Source: Bacteroides bouchesdurhonensis (GTDB lineage Bacteria; Bacteroidota; Bacteroidia; Bacteroidales; Bacteroidaceae). Taken from it: a DNA stretch of 64,000 nt. The DNA is taken from NCBI RefSeq assembly GCF_900155865.1, contig NZ_LT707006.1, positions 827,626 through 891,625 of the forward strand. The letters run 5' to 3'. The translations under genes and the position numbers were made by a program. The first letter of the stretch is position 1, and every line of letters begins with the position of its first letter. Of this stretch, positions 10,301 to 18,177 are shown piece by piece. Below the pieces are notes generated by a model. The model saw only the letters and a list, made by a program, of their open reading frames with translations, was not told the DNA's origin and did not search any database.

Positions 10301-10494
10301 TCTATATCAGTTGTTACACCCAATCCTGGTTGTCCTTTGGCAATAATAGAAGCTCCAATGACCGGCCCCATTTCATCTCTTACAATACCTTTTACTTCAA
10401 TCGTATTGTTTTGTCTCGACTGCTGGGCAAAGCTTGAAATTTGTGTACCCAGCAAGAGTAGTAACATAAAAATTGCCCGCTGTATGTTATTCAT
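7384..10494 (-). CDS. SusC/RagA-family TonB-dependent transporter
   Basis: A 1036-residue outer-membrane receptor. After a signal peptide (residues 1-24, ending SSFAQ) comes a carboxypeptidase-D-like regulatory domain (VKGIVRDEMGPVIGASI, about 33-115). The junction EVVVTASGTQTKKTLTGAY is the TonB-box region. The plug domain follows (VLVDGVERSMNEIPVQDIES, LKDASATALYGSKGANGVVL), then a 22-strand-type barrel ending in the aromatic tail SFSVQVEF. It imports an oligosaccharide with energy from TonB and pairs with the SusD lipoprotein 13 bp downstream. No STN domain is present, so signalling to an anti-sigma factor is unlikely. No SusR-like, hybrid two-component or ECF sigma/anti-sigma gene is adjacent. 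Confidence 0.95.
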   Translation of the reverse strand: MNNIQRAIFMLLLLLGTQISSFAQQSRQNNTIEVKGIVRDEMGPVIGASIIAKGQPGLGVTTDIDGKFKLKVSQFDILVISFLGYDVVELPIVKIKDISNVDIKLTESSKKIDEVVVTASGTQTKKTLTGAYTSVDIKQLASPSGNLTNSLAGVVPGIIAVQSSGEPGENMSEFWIRGISTFGSGSGALVLVDGVERSMNEIPVQDIESFSILKDASATALYGSKGANGVVLITTKRGKPGKINIRARFTYGYNQTGRMPQFANAYDWATLANEAKIGRYESPLYTPEELNIIQNGLDPDLYPNINWQDLMLKKGSPQYKAEISFSGGGDNVRYYVSGQYYDENGIYKTQSSENKYNTNSTYKRYNYRANVDMNLTKTTLVRIGVGGWLVDRTQPGAEGDNIWGSFSEFTPLSSPRKYSTGQWPHVNGRLTPEIQLTQTGYRTIWENKAELNVTLQQELNFITKGLIFEGTYAFDTQNSNITNRRKLPELWVAQNYRDQKGQLILRRTSNPQTMTQTVTTEGWKRNYLRAHLKYNRLFAEVHRVGAYAMLYQEQNADTRLANEGDIIASIPHRNLAYSGSFTYAFRDRYLVEFNWGYTGSENFEHGKQFGFFPSYSAGWVISEEPFIKRIAPWLEMLKIRGSYGLVGNDNIGGQRFPYISLIGTTSGYNWGEFGSHGIQGYRITTVGTPKLTWETAKKYNLGIDFNLFNSKLTGTVDIYKDVRDDIFMRRNHMPLTTGLADQTPMANVGRMKATGWDGNIAFLQRIGQVDITLRANMTYQNNEIVDRDEAANELWYKMDKGFRLNQTRGLIALGLFKDQEDIDCSPSQTGLATDGRPVLPGDIKYKDVNGDGVITDDDYVPLGYREMPGLQYGMGASVQWKNLYVNVLFQGAGRRDWFVGGNGPHAFHNGMTGNILQEMVDGNRWSPREVSGTADTENPNADWPRLTWGNNANNNRKSTFWMKNGRYLRLKNVEVTYDLPKGFARKMYMSNIRLGFVGENLYTWSPFKWWDPEGNNESGSNYPISRTYSFSVQVEF

Positions 10495-10530
10495 AATATA
10501 TTATAATTATCTGTTTATTTTTCATATTAT

Positions 10531-11916
10531 TTATTCTACTACAACTCGACGTATACAGTGATTGTCGCGGTCGGCTACATACATAGCACCGTCACTCAAA
10601 AATACGACAGCTTCAGGACCACGGAAACGGGCACGGTCGGGAGTACCATCTTTATAACCTGCTTCAGTGCCTTTACCGGCATATAGTGAAACTTCACCTT
10701 GTGGAGTTATTTTGCGGATGCAATGATTGTCTTTGTCGGGAACAAACAGATTTCCATCTTCGTCAAGAGCCGGTTGTCCTGGCCAATTAAATCGTGCTCC
10801 TGTTCCAACTCCGTTGGCATACCCAGATTCTCCCCAAAGTCCTGCAAACATTTCAGGAACACCAAATGTACGAGTTTCTGTATCATAATTTATTTTATAG
10901 ATACAATGTCTATTACGAATTACAACATAAAGTGTGGAACCATCTTGGGAGAATAACATTCTCATCTCCACATTTGAACTTCCACTGATACGGAAGAGTT
11001 GTTCGTATGGTGTATCTTCTTGTGTTGCAGTCTTACCGGTACCAGTATATCGATAAATATATCCATCTGTTTGGCTGTCGAAGAAAACTTCTCCAGTTTT
11101 CGGATTTACTGCAATTCCCTGTGTTTGTGCGCCTTTCATATAAACGAAAGGTTTAGTATCAACAAATCCTCCGGCACGTGTACAATAGAGGATATTAACA
11201 TCTGTTGTTACCTCATGACTGGATTTATTGGTTATATAAAGAGTATCTTCGTTCTTGCTGAAAGCCAAACAAGTCGGTGATTGGAATGGACCTGCTGAAC
11301 ATTGAACTAATGTTTCTATTAAATCTTCACGTGCACGGCGTAGAGCACCGTTTTTATCCGTTCCACGACCTTCGTCAACAAAGTACATTGCATCATCTTT
11401 ATCGGCGAGAAGAAACCAAGGACGTTGTAAACGTGCTTCTCCATAATCACCGTCTATACGTCCGTTTTCTTGGTCTTTACCTGCTAAAGTCGTTACGTTA
11501 CGTTTAAATTTGTAGCGGAATGGTTTATCCAATGCATATTCTTCTACGTTGTCTCCTTGACCCACATATAAGCGCACATATCCGGTGTCTGCACGGGCAG
11601 GAACTACTGCGTAAATATAATCGTTCTTTACACCAACAATTTTGGCTTTCTTGTCATTGACAGTAACATACAAATAGTTACTGTCTGTACCAAAATTCTG
11701 TCCTTTCAATACAAGCTGAGTTCCAACACCGCCACTGTCTGGGCTGAATGACTCTAGAATAATTGGTTTACTGAAATCCGGTGGCGTACTTTGGACACTG
11801 GAAATGATAGGAGGAAGGTCACTGTTATTGCATCCACTAATAATGGATAGTGCAACAATTAGAAATAGCGGAATGCTAATTCCTAATCTCAAACTTGTTT
11901 TTCTATTAAATTTCAT
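10531..11916 (-). CDS. IPT/TIG plus NHL-repeat lipoprotein
   Basis: A 461-residue lipoprotein (lipobox SIISGC-NNSD) and the first gene of the operon, 36 bp before susC. Residues about 50-130 form an IPT/TIG Ig-like domain (LESFSPDSGGVGTQLVLKGQNFG). The rest is an NHL-type beta-propeller with repeats such as NHCIRKITPQGEVSLYAGKG and DNHCIRRVVVE, and a recurring DG..(G)ARF(N/R)WPG..-type blade motif. Such proteins occur in SusCD operons as surface glycan binders, sometimes placed as SusE/F substitutes. Being first rather than after susD is notable. The start at 11916 gives a clean signal peptide. No catalytic residues are evident. Confidence 0.8.
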   Translation of the reverse strand: MKFNRKTSLRLGISIPLFLIVALSIISGCNNSDLPPIISSVQSTPPDFSKPIILESFSPDSGGVGTQLVLKGQNFGTDSNYLYVTVNDKKAKIVGVKNDYIYAVVPARADTGYVRLYVGQGDNVEEYALDKPFRYKFKRNVTTLAGKDQENGRIDGDYGEARLQRPWFLLADKDDAMYFVDEGRGTDKNGALRRAREDLIETLVQCSAGPFQSPTCLAFSKNEDTLYITNKSSHEVTTDVNILYCTRAGGFVDTKPFVYMKGAQTQGIAVNPKTGEVFFDSQTDGYIYRYTGTGKTATQEDTPYEQLFRISGSSNVEMRMLFSQDGSTLYVVIRNRHCIYKINYDTETRTFGVPEMFAGLWGESGYANGVGTGARFNWPGQPALDEDGNLFVPDKDNHCIRKITPQGEVSLYAGKGTEAGYKDGTPDRARFRGPEAVVFLSDGAMYVADRDNHCIRRVVVE

Positions 11917-12783
11917 AAGTAATAGATTAAAGAATGAATTTAATAATTAATTAGATAATGGTTAATTGGAAAACTGACTACTATTTATATGTATAGTTGT
12001 CTGGAGGTAATTTAATACATGGTTTTTTCATTGTTTCTAATATTTAAAGTTATAACAATTGGTTCTATATTCTAAAATATCTTTAGTAGGATGATAATCT
12101 TACTAAAGGAGTGTTGTGTGTTTTTATGCTTTATTTCTCATTAATTAGTGTTTTATATTTGTATTAGTTATAATTAAATAAGGTTTTATTTTGTCTTATT
12201 AACTGTTTTGCGAAAGTATAATAATTAGATGGTTTATAAAAGAATTAACTCGGATAAATTTTATTTATGGCACCGATATTAACTAATTTGTCTTTAATAT
12301 TAACTAATTTGGCTCTAATATTAACATTATGTCTTGTTTACTATTGTTGTTTCTTGAGGATTTTTTATCTTTACTCTATTTGATAGTGAATTGTTCTCTG
12401 ATTGAATGTCATTATTGAGCTAGATTTACATTAATATATCTACTTTATTGAGGTTTTATATTGAAGTGGAATATTGATTCTACTAGAAATTTGGTTTTAC
12501 TCTGTGACTAATAAAACAGTTGCATTACATTTATATTTTAAAGAGATTTATGAGTAAAGGATAAATAAAGGTGAACCATCACTAATTAAAAACGAGAAAC
12601 TATACTAAAAATGAGCACAAAGCCCAAAGCCATTTCATGTGTTCAATTTGCGAAAATATATTCCTTCTAACTGCTTAATACATAAATAATGCAAAAATGA
12701 TGTTTTTTTCTTTAGGGTGGGATTAACTTTCAATCATTTATATGGTCATATATACATTATTCACTTAATATGATAATTAAAAT
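11917..12783. other. 867-bp AT-rich intergenic region
   Basis: No credible gene is seen on either strand between the divergent glycan operon and the Spy-like gene. The region is very AT-rich. It contains the exact 21-bp period repeat at 12276-12330. A weak minus-strand -7 candidate, TACTTTCG (complement of CGAAAGTA near 12211-12218, one mismatch from TAnnTTTG), could start the operon with a leader of about 290 nt. Confidence 0.6.
12276..12330. repeat. Three direct repeats, exact 21-bp period
   Basis: The sequence ATATTAAC begins at 12276, 12297 and 12318. The first two units share ATATTAACTAATTTG and then differ at few positions (TCTTTA, GCTCTA); the third keeps ATATTAACATTATG. Exact spacing of two helical turns places each copy on the same DNA face, as expected for a regulator binding in tandem. 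The site is about 360 bp upstream of the first gene of the glycan operon. Confidence 0.75.
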
Positions 12784-13137
12784 ATGAAAAAGCAGATTTT
12801 AAGTTTAGTTGTTGTCTTATTAATAGGTACAACAGTTTGTATTGCACAAAATCGTCCACAAGGTCAACAAAGAAAAGTTGATAGAGAAAAGCGTATGGAG
12901 AAAATAATTACAGATTTGGGGCTGAATGAAAAACAGGCAAAAGATTTTAAAGCTGCTCTGGAGGAAATGAGACCTGCTAAACAGAAATCGGGTGAAAGAC
13001 CTTCGCGCGAGGAGATGCAGAAGAAGAGGACAGAAGTAGAAGCTAAGATAAAAAAGATCTTAACGGATGAGCAATACAAGAAATATCAGGATATGCGTAA
13101 GAAGGAAAACGAAAATAGAAGAAAGAGAACTAAATAA
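12784..13137 (+). CDS. Small periplasmic Spy/CpxP-like protein (DUF4890-like)
   Basis: A 117-residue protein with a signal peptide (MKKQILSLVVVLLIGTTVCIAQ). The mature part is highly charged and helical, with two LTxxQ-like segments: LGLNEKQAKDFKAALEEM and ILTDEQYKKYQDMRKK. This is the pattern of Spy/CpxP periplasmic chaperones and of Bacteroides DUF4890 proteins. A role in envelope stress or metal response is plausible from family resemblance only. It stands alone, with hairpin 13215-13248 downstream. Confidence 0.75.
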   Translation: MKKQILSLVVVLLIGTTVCIAQNRPQGQQRKVDREKRMEKIITDLGLNEKQAKDFKAALEEMRPAKQKSGERPSREEMQKKRTEVEAKIKKILTDEQYKKYQDMRKKENENRRKRTK

Positions 13138-13214
13138 CTTCGCTTATTCTTTTAAACTTTTTATTCATAAATATGGTGTGAGGTGACAATATATTTGTTA
13201 TTTCATAAAGAGAA

Positions 13215-13248
13215 AGAAAGTATATTGTTGAAAAATGATATACTTTCT
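13215..13248. terminator. Bidirectional terminator hairpin
   Basis: AGAAAGTATAT (13215-13225) pairs perfectly with ATATACTTTCT (13238-13248) across a 12-nt loop, followed by TCCTTTTATA. It lies between the convergent Spy-like and NCS2 permease genes and could terminate both. Confidence 0.6.
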
Positions 13249-13273
13249 TCCTTTTATATATTATATAGGATAT

Positions 13274-14557
13274 TTACACCAAGTACTTGAGTGTAAATAA
13301 TGCGGCTAAAATATACATTGTAATCGATATCTTTTTAAACTTACCGCAAAGTAAGTTAGTCAGTACATAACTTATAAGTCCAAGTACGATGCCATCAGAA
13401 ATGCTATAAGCCATCGGAATCATGATGATACAGATAAATGCAGGGACTGATTCCGTATAATCATCTAAATCAATTTCTTTAATTGGAGACATCATAAACA
13501 GTCCTACTAATACCAGAATGGGGCAAGTTGCTGCACTTGGAATAGAAAGAAAAAGTGGGGCGAAAAGTAATGCGACAGCGAAACAAAGAGCTGTTACAAA
13601 GGAAGTAATACCAGAACGTCCTCCCTGTGCAATGCCCGACGCACTTTCAACATAAGTGCTAACAGTATTGGTTCCTAACATTGCACCTACTGTAGTACCG
13701 ATAGCATCAGCCATAAACGCCTCTTTGACATGTGGAATCTTTCCATTTTCCATCATTCCGGCTTTATTAGAAACACCGACTAGAGTACCTATTGTGTCGA
13801 ACATATCAATAAACAGAAGTGTGAATACGGTAAATGCCATTTTAGTTGTGAAGACTTCAGTAAAATCAAATTTAAAGAAAACCGGTGCTAATGACGGCGG
13901 GGCACTTATAATCCCGTTATATTCTGTGATACCCATAGGTACGCCAATTAGCATAGTAGCAAGAATTCCCCATAACATAGAACCCTTAACCTTTTTGATA
14001 AGCAATACGGACGTAATGGCAAGGCCGATGAGTGCAAGTAAAGGAGATCCTGATGTGATATTGCCTAGTGTCACCAAGGTTGCATCGTTATTGGTTATTA
14101 CACCAGCATTTTGTAATCCTATAAAAGCGATGAATAGTCCGATACCTGCTCCGATAGCACTTTTCAACGAGTTAGGTATGGCATTGAGTATAGCTTCTCG
14201 GAGATTAGAAAGAGTTAATAAGATAAATAAGATTCCTTCGATGAGGACGGCAGTTAATGCAAATTCCCATGTATTACCCATGCCTAAACAGACTGTGAAT
14301 GCGAAAAAAACATTTAAACCCATTCCGGGTGCTAATGCAAAAGGTAGTTTAGCCCAGGTAGACATGATGAGTGTAGCAATGAAAGAAGCAACAGCAGTCG
14401 CAGTAAATACAGCTCCTTTGTCCATACCAGTTACACTTAAGATACTTGGATTGACAGCCAAAATATAAGACATGGTCAAGAATGTAGTAAGTCCAGCCAA
14501 TATTTCAGTTTTTAGTTGCATTGATTTTGGATTGAATCCGAGTAATTTTCGTAGCAT
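13274..14557 (-). CDS. NCS2-family purine permease (AzgA/PbuG-like)
   Basis: A 427-residue inner-membrane protein with about 12-14 hydrophobic segments. Motifs of the hypoxanthine/guanine/adenine branch of NCS2 transporters are clear: ILAGLTTFLTMSYILAVNPSIL near the N-terminus, FALAPGMGLNVFFAF, and ALLFIDMFDTIGTLVGVSNKAGM in the middle, followed by GTNTVSTYVESASGIAQGGR. It would import purine bases by proton symport. It is a single gene with a probable promoter at about 14605 on the same strand. The length matches the family. The exact base specificity cannot be read. Confidence 0.9.
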   Translation of the reverse strand: MLRKLLGFNPKSMQLKTEILAGLTTFLTMSYILAVNPSILSVTGMDKGAVFTATAVASFIATLIMSTWAKLPFALAPGMGLNVFFAFTVCLGMGNTWEFALTAVLIEGILFILLTLSNLREAILNAIPNSLKSAIGAGIGLFIAFIGLQNAGVITNNDATLVTLGNITSGSPLLALIGLAITSVLLIKKVKGSMLWGILATMLIGVPMGITEYNGIISAPPSLAPVFFKFDFTEVFTTKMAFTVFTLLFIDMFDTIGTLVGVSNKAGMMENGKIPHVKEAFMADAIGTTVGAMLGTNTVSTYVESASGIAQGGRSGITSFVTALCFAVALLFAPLFLSIPSAATCPILVLVGLFMMSPIKEIDLDDYTESVPAFICIIMIPMAYSISDGIVLGLISYVLTNLLCGKFKKISITMYILAALFTLKYLV

Positions 14558-14604
14558 AACTGTTTTATTAAAAGTATTCTGTAGTAAGTGATTTTTTAGT
14601 AGTA

Positions 14605-14612
14605 CAAAAATA
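14605..14612 (-). promoter_or_regulatory. Candidate -7 box for the purine permease
   Basis: The minus strand reads TATTTTTG, an exact match to TAnnTTTG, 48 bp upstream of the permease start. No good -33 TTTG is visible at the right distance, so confidence is modest. Confidence 0.4.
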
Positions 14613-15183
14613 GATAAAATAATCAGTTATAATGAAACATGAATCTATTTTGTTATAGTTACCCACGGCTTTTTCATTTAAGCTTTGATTTAGGGATACA
14701 ATCCCCCTCCCCATGCCAGTGTGACATGGGCGGATATTCCGTATTTGGAAATCAATGTGTTGGGAATAATCAAATCTAATTTTTTTTCATTTTTGAGTCA
14801 GAAAATGTAACACCTTAGTGAAGCTTACCGATAGCTCCCTCATTATCTCAGCCGTGCCTTTTCGCTTATCTGATATTTTTTTCCTTCTGTTCTTCCAAAC
14901 AGCAATCAGTGCCAAGACCATCCTTTGAATTGTGTCGAGGTTCCTAGCCGCCCGTTCAGCCTTACGCTTTTTCCTTGTCGACAATAAATTCTTTCCCACG
15001 GTATATACGGCATATCCTTGACTCAATCCTGCCGTGTTCCAAGTATGGACCTTCCTTGTAGACATCAGTCGGGGTGGCGGTCTTTATAGAGTCTTCGAGC
15101 CCATAGCGCAAAGATCTTTGATTCGCCTTGAGTTCGATCACGAAGTCTGCTCCTTTCTCTCTAATCTTGTCTATTATTACCTT

Positions 15184-15453
15184 TCCTCTAAAAAGAAAAA
15201 TCCCCAGCTCTTATATTCGTATGTAACTTACTTGTATCTAATTAATTATACTTATAGTCCGTAAATTTTCCCACAAAACGCCTAAGACGACAAGTGTTTT
15301 GTCGTCCGAAGTAATAAAGTTTGTTACTTTCCTCTTCAGCCTGAAAGGACTACGCCGGTGTCCAATCCCTCTATGGATACAATAATTTTGTAAACGCGCT
15401 CCTGTGGCAGCACAAAGGTAATTATGTTGTCGATAGAGGTATATCGGAAAGGT
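15184..15453 (-). ncRNA. Candidate bridge RNA region of the IS110 element
   Basis: The roughly 270-nt non-coding end downstream of the recombinase gene holds two clear hairpins: GACGACAA (15286-15293) with TTGTCGTC (15299-15306), and AAGTAA (15309-15314) with TTACTT (15324-15329). IS110-family recombinases use an RNA from a non-coding end to pair with target and donor DNA. In IS1111-type members this RNA lies 3' of the gene, as here. The RNA itself and its limits are inferred. Confidence 0.45.
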
Positions 15454-16656
15454 CTATCCGACCCATAACGATTCTAATGCCTGAATATCATTTTGCCATT
15501 CCGCCTCCTTTTCAAGACGCTTGAGGTAAACATCTATAAAATCCTCGTCTTTTGTCAGCATGTGCCATACCGCGACCAATAGCTTTCGGGCGATGGCTAC
15601 TTGTATCTTCATCTTGTTCTTATGGCGTTGGGTGCATTGCACGTAGCTGAAGTTTGAGAAAAAGCAGTTGCGGGTTCTTGATGCGACCCAGGATATTTCA
15701 ATCAATATCTGACGCAGGAATCGGTTCCCATGCGTCGTCCTGTTGCTCTTGACTTTATTGTTGCTTATATCATTGCGTGGTTTCAATCCACACCATCCTA
15801 CGAGGTTTGTTGCTTTTTCAAACGGTTTCATGTCAGCCCCGGTCTCCGCAATTATAGCCGAAGCGGCGCGTTCTTTAACACCGGGGATGCTCTGTAGACG
15901 TTTGAATTGTTTCGGGAAGTGTTCCTGGCACATGGCAATGAGAGCATTCCTGCATTCTTCGATTTGTCGCTCGATTACCTCTATAAGCTCTGCGTATTGC
16001 TTTAACAAACAGATGTCTGCCTGGTGGAAGTCACCCGTTACGGCATCCTTTATGATGTTGCGTCCGTATTTACGCAGAGTTTTTCCATGAATGAGTTTCA
16101 CCAGCTCCTCAGGGTCTGTTATACCGGTTATTATTGCACGGACGCACTTCTGATAGCTTTTTCCATTGACTCGGGATACATAGTTACTTAACCGAAAACC
16201 ACATCGCTGTAAAGCAGCGTCCAGTTTATTGGTGTTATACGTCAGGTCTTCATTCAGGTCGAAGATGCGACGGTTATACTTGCGCATGTCCTGCACTGTC
16301 TTATCCGGCACAAAGCTTCCCCGAATCAGATTCTTCAACAAGCATTCCGCTATCCATTGGGCATCCTTCACATCACTCTTGCGACCGGGAAGCTGCTTTA
16401 TAAAATAAGGATTTACCAATTTGAGAGACATGCTCTCGCACAAGGCATTCCACACTGGAACCCAATAGGTCGAAGTGCTTTCCATTGCTGCCTCTGTCAC
16501 CCCATGAGAAACCATGTCGGAACACATAAGTTGTAAATCAGGAGTCAATGTACCATAAACTTTTGCAAAAATAACGGACTCTGTATTGTCCATCACACAG
16601 AGATAAATTGTATCTTTGTGGACATCGAGGCCGGCCACGATTCTGTCTTTGTCCAT
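15454..16656 (-). CDS. IS110-family transposase/recombinase
   Basis: A 400-residue protein. The N-terminal RuvC-like DEDD domain shows GLDVHKDTIYLCVMD (first Asp near residue 10), a Glu in MESTSTYWVP, and GRKSDVKDAQWIAE with the paired Asp residues. The C-terminal Transposase_20 (IS116/IS110/IS902) domain shows LQSIPGVKERAASAIIAE, FVGWCGLKP-like NLVGWCGLKPRNDISNNK and RTTHGNRFLRQILIEI; the Ser of ISNNK is in the position of the proposed nucleophile. The frame is complete and undamaged, unlike the host relic. Such enzymes move circular intermediates guided by a structured RNA from the element's non-coding end. Confidence 0.93.
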   Translation of the reverse strand: MDKDRIVAGLDVHKDTIYLCVMDNTESVIFAKVYGTLTPDLQLMCSDMVSHGVTEAAMESTSTYWVPVWNALCESMSLKLVNPYFIKQLPGRKSDVKDAQWIAECLLKNLIRGSFVPDKTVQDMRKYNRRIFDLNEDLTYNTNKLDAALQRCGFRLSNYVSRVNGKSYQKCVRAIITGITDPEELVKLIHGKTLRKYGRNIIKDAVTGDFHQADICLLKQYAELIEVIERQIEECRNALIAMCQEHFPKQFKRLQSIPGVKERAASAIIAETGADMKPFEKATNLVGWCGLKPRNDISNNKVKSNRTTHGNRFLRQILIEISWVASRTRNCFFSNFSYVQCTQRHKNKMKIQVAIARKLLVAVWHMLTKDEDFIDVYLKRLEKEAEWQNDIQALESLWVG

Positions 16657-17506
16657 ATTTGAGATTTTTTAGTTACACTCCTTAAATATAGGACATTCAT
16701 AACAATTAAACGAAGTATGAAGCAGAGTTTGCGGGTTGGCCTCGGTTTTTATTACGCTGGTGTAGAAAAACTCGATTTTTCTATATAATTTTGGAATGAC
16801 ATGGCATCTGCGGTGACGACACATCCTGACACGTCTGGTTTGTCCAATAACCGGGGCACGGATTTGATTTCATTACTTTTCTCCTTGCAAACATCAGTAG
16901 CCAAAGTAAAGCCCGAACGATGTGAGTATGCAGAAACGATATCAGGGTTACGTCCGTTTTCGTACAAGGTACCTCGCATGGCCTTGCCATCAATACAAAT
17001 GATGTCAGTTGGCGAAGAGGATATTTCCTTGCGGAAAACGTCTGCAAAAGCAGACATCCGATCAGCCTTTTTTCATCGTCTATGCATTGAAACACACGGC
17101 AAAGCGTAGCTTCCGAGGGTAATCCATACGAAAATAGTCCTTTCGCCCGCAGGCGTTTCAAATGACGTTTGCCAAATTGAAGTATTTCAGCTCTGGTTAT
17201 ACACTTGCTGAGTCTCCCCAATATGACAAGCATAAGTATGTCTTCAAGTTTGTGTTTGAAGTTTCCCATACTTGTTCTGCGGTATTCAGGGGCTGAGGAT
17301 ACAAATTTTCTCAAATGAGTCAGGATGCTGCCACGAAGACAGTCAAGGTGTTTCTTTTTTAGTAATATTACGTGTAAAAAGTTGTATATCAGGGAAATAA
17401 ACCGTATTTTTGCTATCGCGAAAACAAAGGCGGAAAACAATATCAACATCATATTTTATTGAATTCCGCCTATAAAAAAATAAAAATGAACGATGAGAAG
17501 AAACAC

Positions 17507-17725
17507 CTAATGCGGTGCTTCAGCATCGCTGTGCGCGAATATAGGGATTTTTACTGCAATAACAAGCGAGGAACAATATTTCTTAAATGAAAAAGCCGGG
17601 ATAATCAAATATAAAAGTAGTACTTCAAGCATAAACTTCTCACGCCATTTGTTTATCTTTACCGCGGATTTTAACAGCACACTATTTATTAGCTCTAAAT
17701 ATTGGTCAAGTTCGTTCAGATTCAT
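17507..17725 (-). pseudogene. N-terminal fragment of another transposase
   Basis: The first about 43 codons (MNLNELDQYLELINSVLLKS, KINKWREKFMLEVLLLYLIIP) look like the start of a Bacteroides DDE transposase of IS4-like type. The remaining codons (AFSFKKYCSSL...) do not fit that family and appear to be unrelated DNA joined at a break. I recognise the family only from memory. It would make this a third transposable element in the 14.7-17.7 kb cluster. Confidence 0.45.
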
Positions 17726-17909
17726 TTTTTCAGGATGTAGGAACCCTTAATATAATGAATCGGTAGGACTTGGTCTATTTTTTATCTGTTAATTCAAAAG
17801 TTACCGAACTATTGTTATAAGTTAATTACGTTAATATTGCATAATATGAAGTATAATAAATGATTATATTTTCTTTATTTATAAAAATATACAGATAAAA
17901 TCTGTTTTT

Positions 17910-17923
17910 CTATTAACCTTTCA
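17910..17923 (+). repeat. CTATTAACCTTTCA, repeated at 18246-18259
   Basis: The 14-bp sequence CTATTAACCTTTCA occurs at 17910-17923, 11 bp before the peptide gene, and again at 18246-18259, 49 bp before the propeller gene. The shared leader sequence suggests common control at transcription or translation. No Shine-Dalgarno is present at either gene. Confidence 0.55.
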
Positions 17924-17934
17924 ATATATCTATT

Positions 17935-18168
17935 ATGAAAAGAAAAATGCTTAAGATTGTTATGCTATTGGTTGTAGCTATCAGCTTGTATAACATTTTC
18001 ATTTGTTCTTCAATGGGAAAGAAATCTGTTTCTATAATTCTGAATGACATCGAGGCAGTCGCTGCAGATGTGAGCGGAATTAATCATGGACGTCTTTTAT
18101 TACAGTCAACATCTGGATACTTTAAATGTGCTAATTGTACAGGTACAGATTGTGGCGCGGTATGCTAG
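17935..18168 (+). CDS. NVEALA-type small secreted Cys-rich peptide
   Basis: A 77-residue protein. Residues 7-24 form a hydrophobic N-terminal segment (signal or anchor). The motif NDIEAVAAD at 37-45 matches the NVEALA pattern (Asn-x-(V/I)-Glu-Ala-x-Ala), after which the family's mature part usually begins. The last 13 residues hold four Cys (65, 68, 73, 77) in CxxC-x4-C-x3-C, ending at the C-terminal Cys. NVEALA proteins have no firm function; they are found beside 6-bladed propeller lipoproteins and thiol-type proteins, as here. The gene is followed at once by a long stem-loop and then by those two partner genes. The DNA is much more AT-rich than the surrounding core genes. Confidence 0.75.
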   Translation: MKRKMLKIVMLLVVAISLYNIFICSSMGKKSVSIILNDIEAVAADVSGINHGRLLLQSTSGYFKCANCTGTDCGAVC

Positions 18169-18177
18169 AATCAAATC

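Larger units (their letters stand above)
15183..16790 (-). mobile_element. IS110-family element nested in the ISAs1 relic
   Basis: The limits come from rejoining the interrupted gene: the minus-strand sequence ...TCA TTC CAA A | AG GTA ATA ATA GAC... restores the ISAs1 reading MSFQ-K-VIIDKIRE when the stretch between about 15183 and 16790 is removed. The ends are ambiguous by up to three T bases, which fits a short shared core as used by IS110 recombinases. The element is about 1.6 kb with one recombinase gene, about 130 bp on its 5' side and about 270 bp on its 3' side. No target duplication beyond the T run is seen. Confidence 0.8.
14787..17452 (-). pseudogene. ISAs1-family transposase relic, interrupted and deleted
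   Basis: Pieces of one transposase are spread over this span on the minus strand. The N-terminal domain (FKHKLEDILMLVILGRLSKC, FGKRHLKRLRAKG, PSEATLCRVFQCIDDE) lies at about 17060-17380. After a one-base frameshift in an A6 run (17068-17073) comes IICIDGKAMRGT and VPRLLDKPDVSGCVVTADAMS. The frame then stops at an IS110-family insertion and resumes beyond it at about 15182 with VIIDKIREKGADFVIELKANQ and GRIESRICRIYRGKEF. A further jump and loss of roughly 100 codons leads to the C-terminal tail LDTIQRMVLALIAVWKNRRK (14787-15000). The 5' limit is uncertain. It cannot make a functional enzyme. Confidence 0.85.

Noticed and set aside
13656..14468. 270-codon open frame on the plus strand
   Set aside because: Antisense to the NCS2 permease, with no domain features; a shadow frame.
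17068..17073. Programmed -1 frameshift in the ISAs1 relic
   Set aside because: A6G resembles a slippery site, but the codon phase does not allow both tRNAs to re-pair, and the gene has other inactivating lesions.
16752..17452. Two independent overlapping genes
   Set aside because: The two frames are successive parts of one ISAs1 transposase joined across a frameshift in an A6 run, not separate proteins.
17328..17720. 130-codon frame across the tRNA genes on the minus strand
   Set aside because: In this 57.3-57.7 kb case (57328-57720) the frame covers tRNA-Tyr, tRNA-Gly and tRNA-Thr; the tRNA structures are unambiguous, so the frame is accidental. The coordinates given in this entry are a placeholder near the same offset; the true span is 57328-57720.
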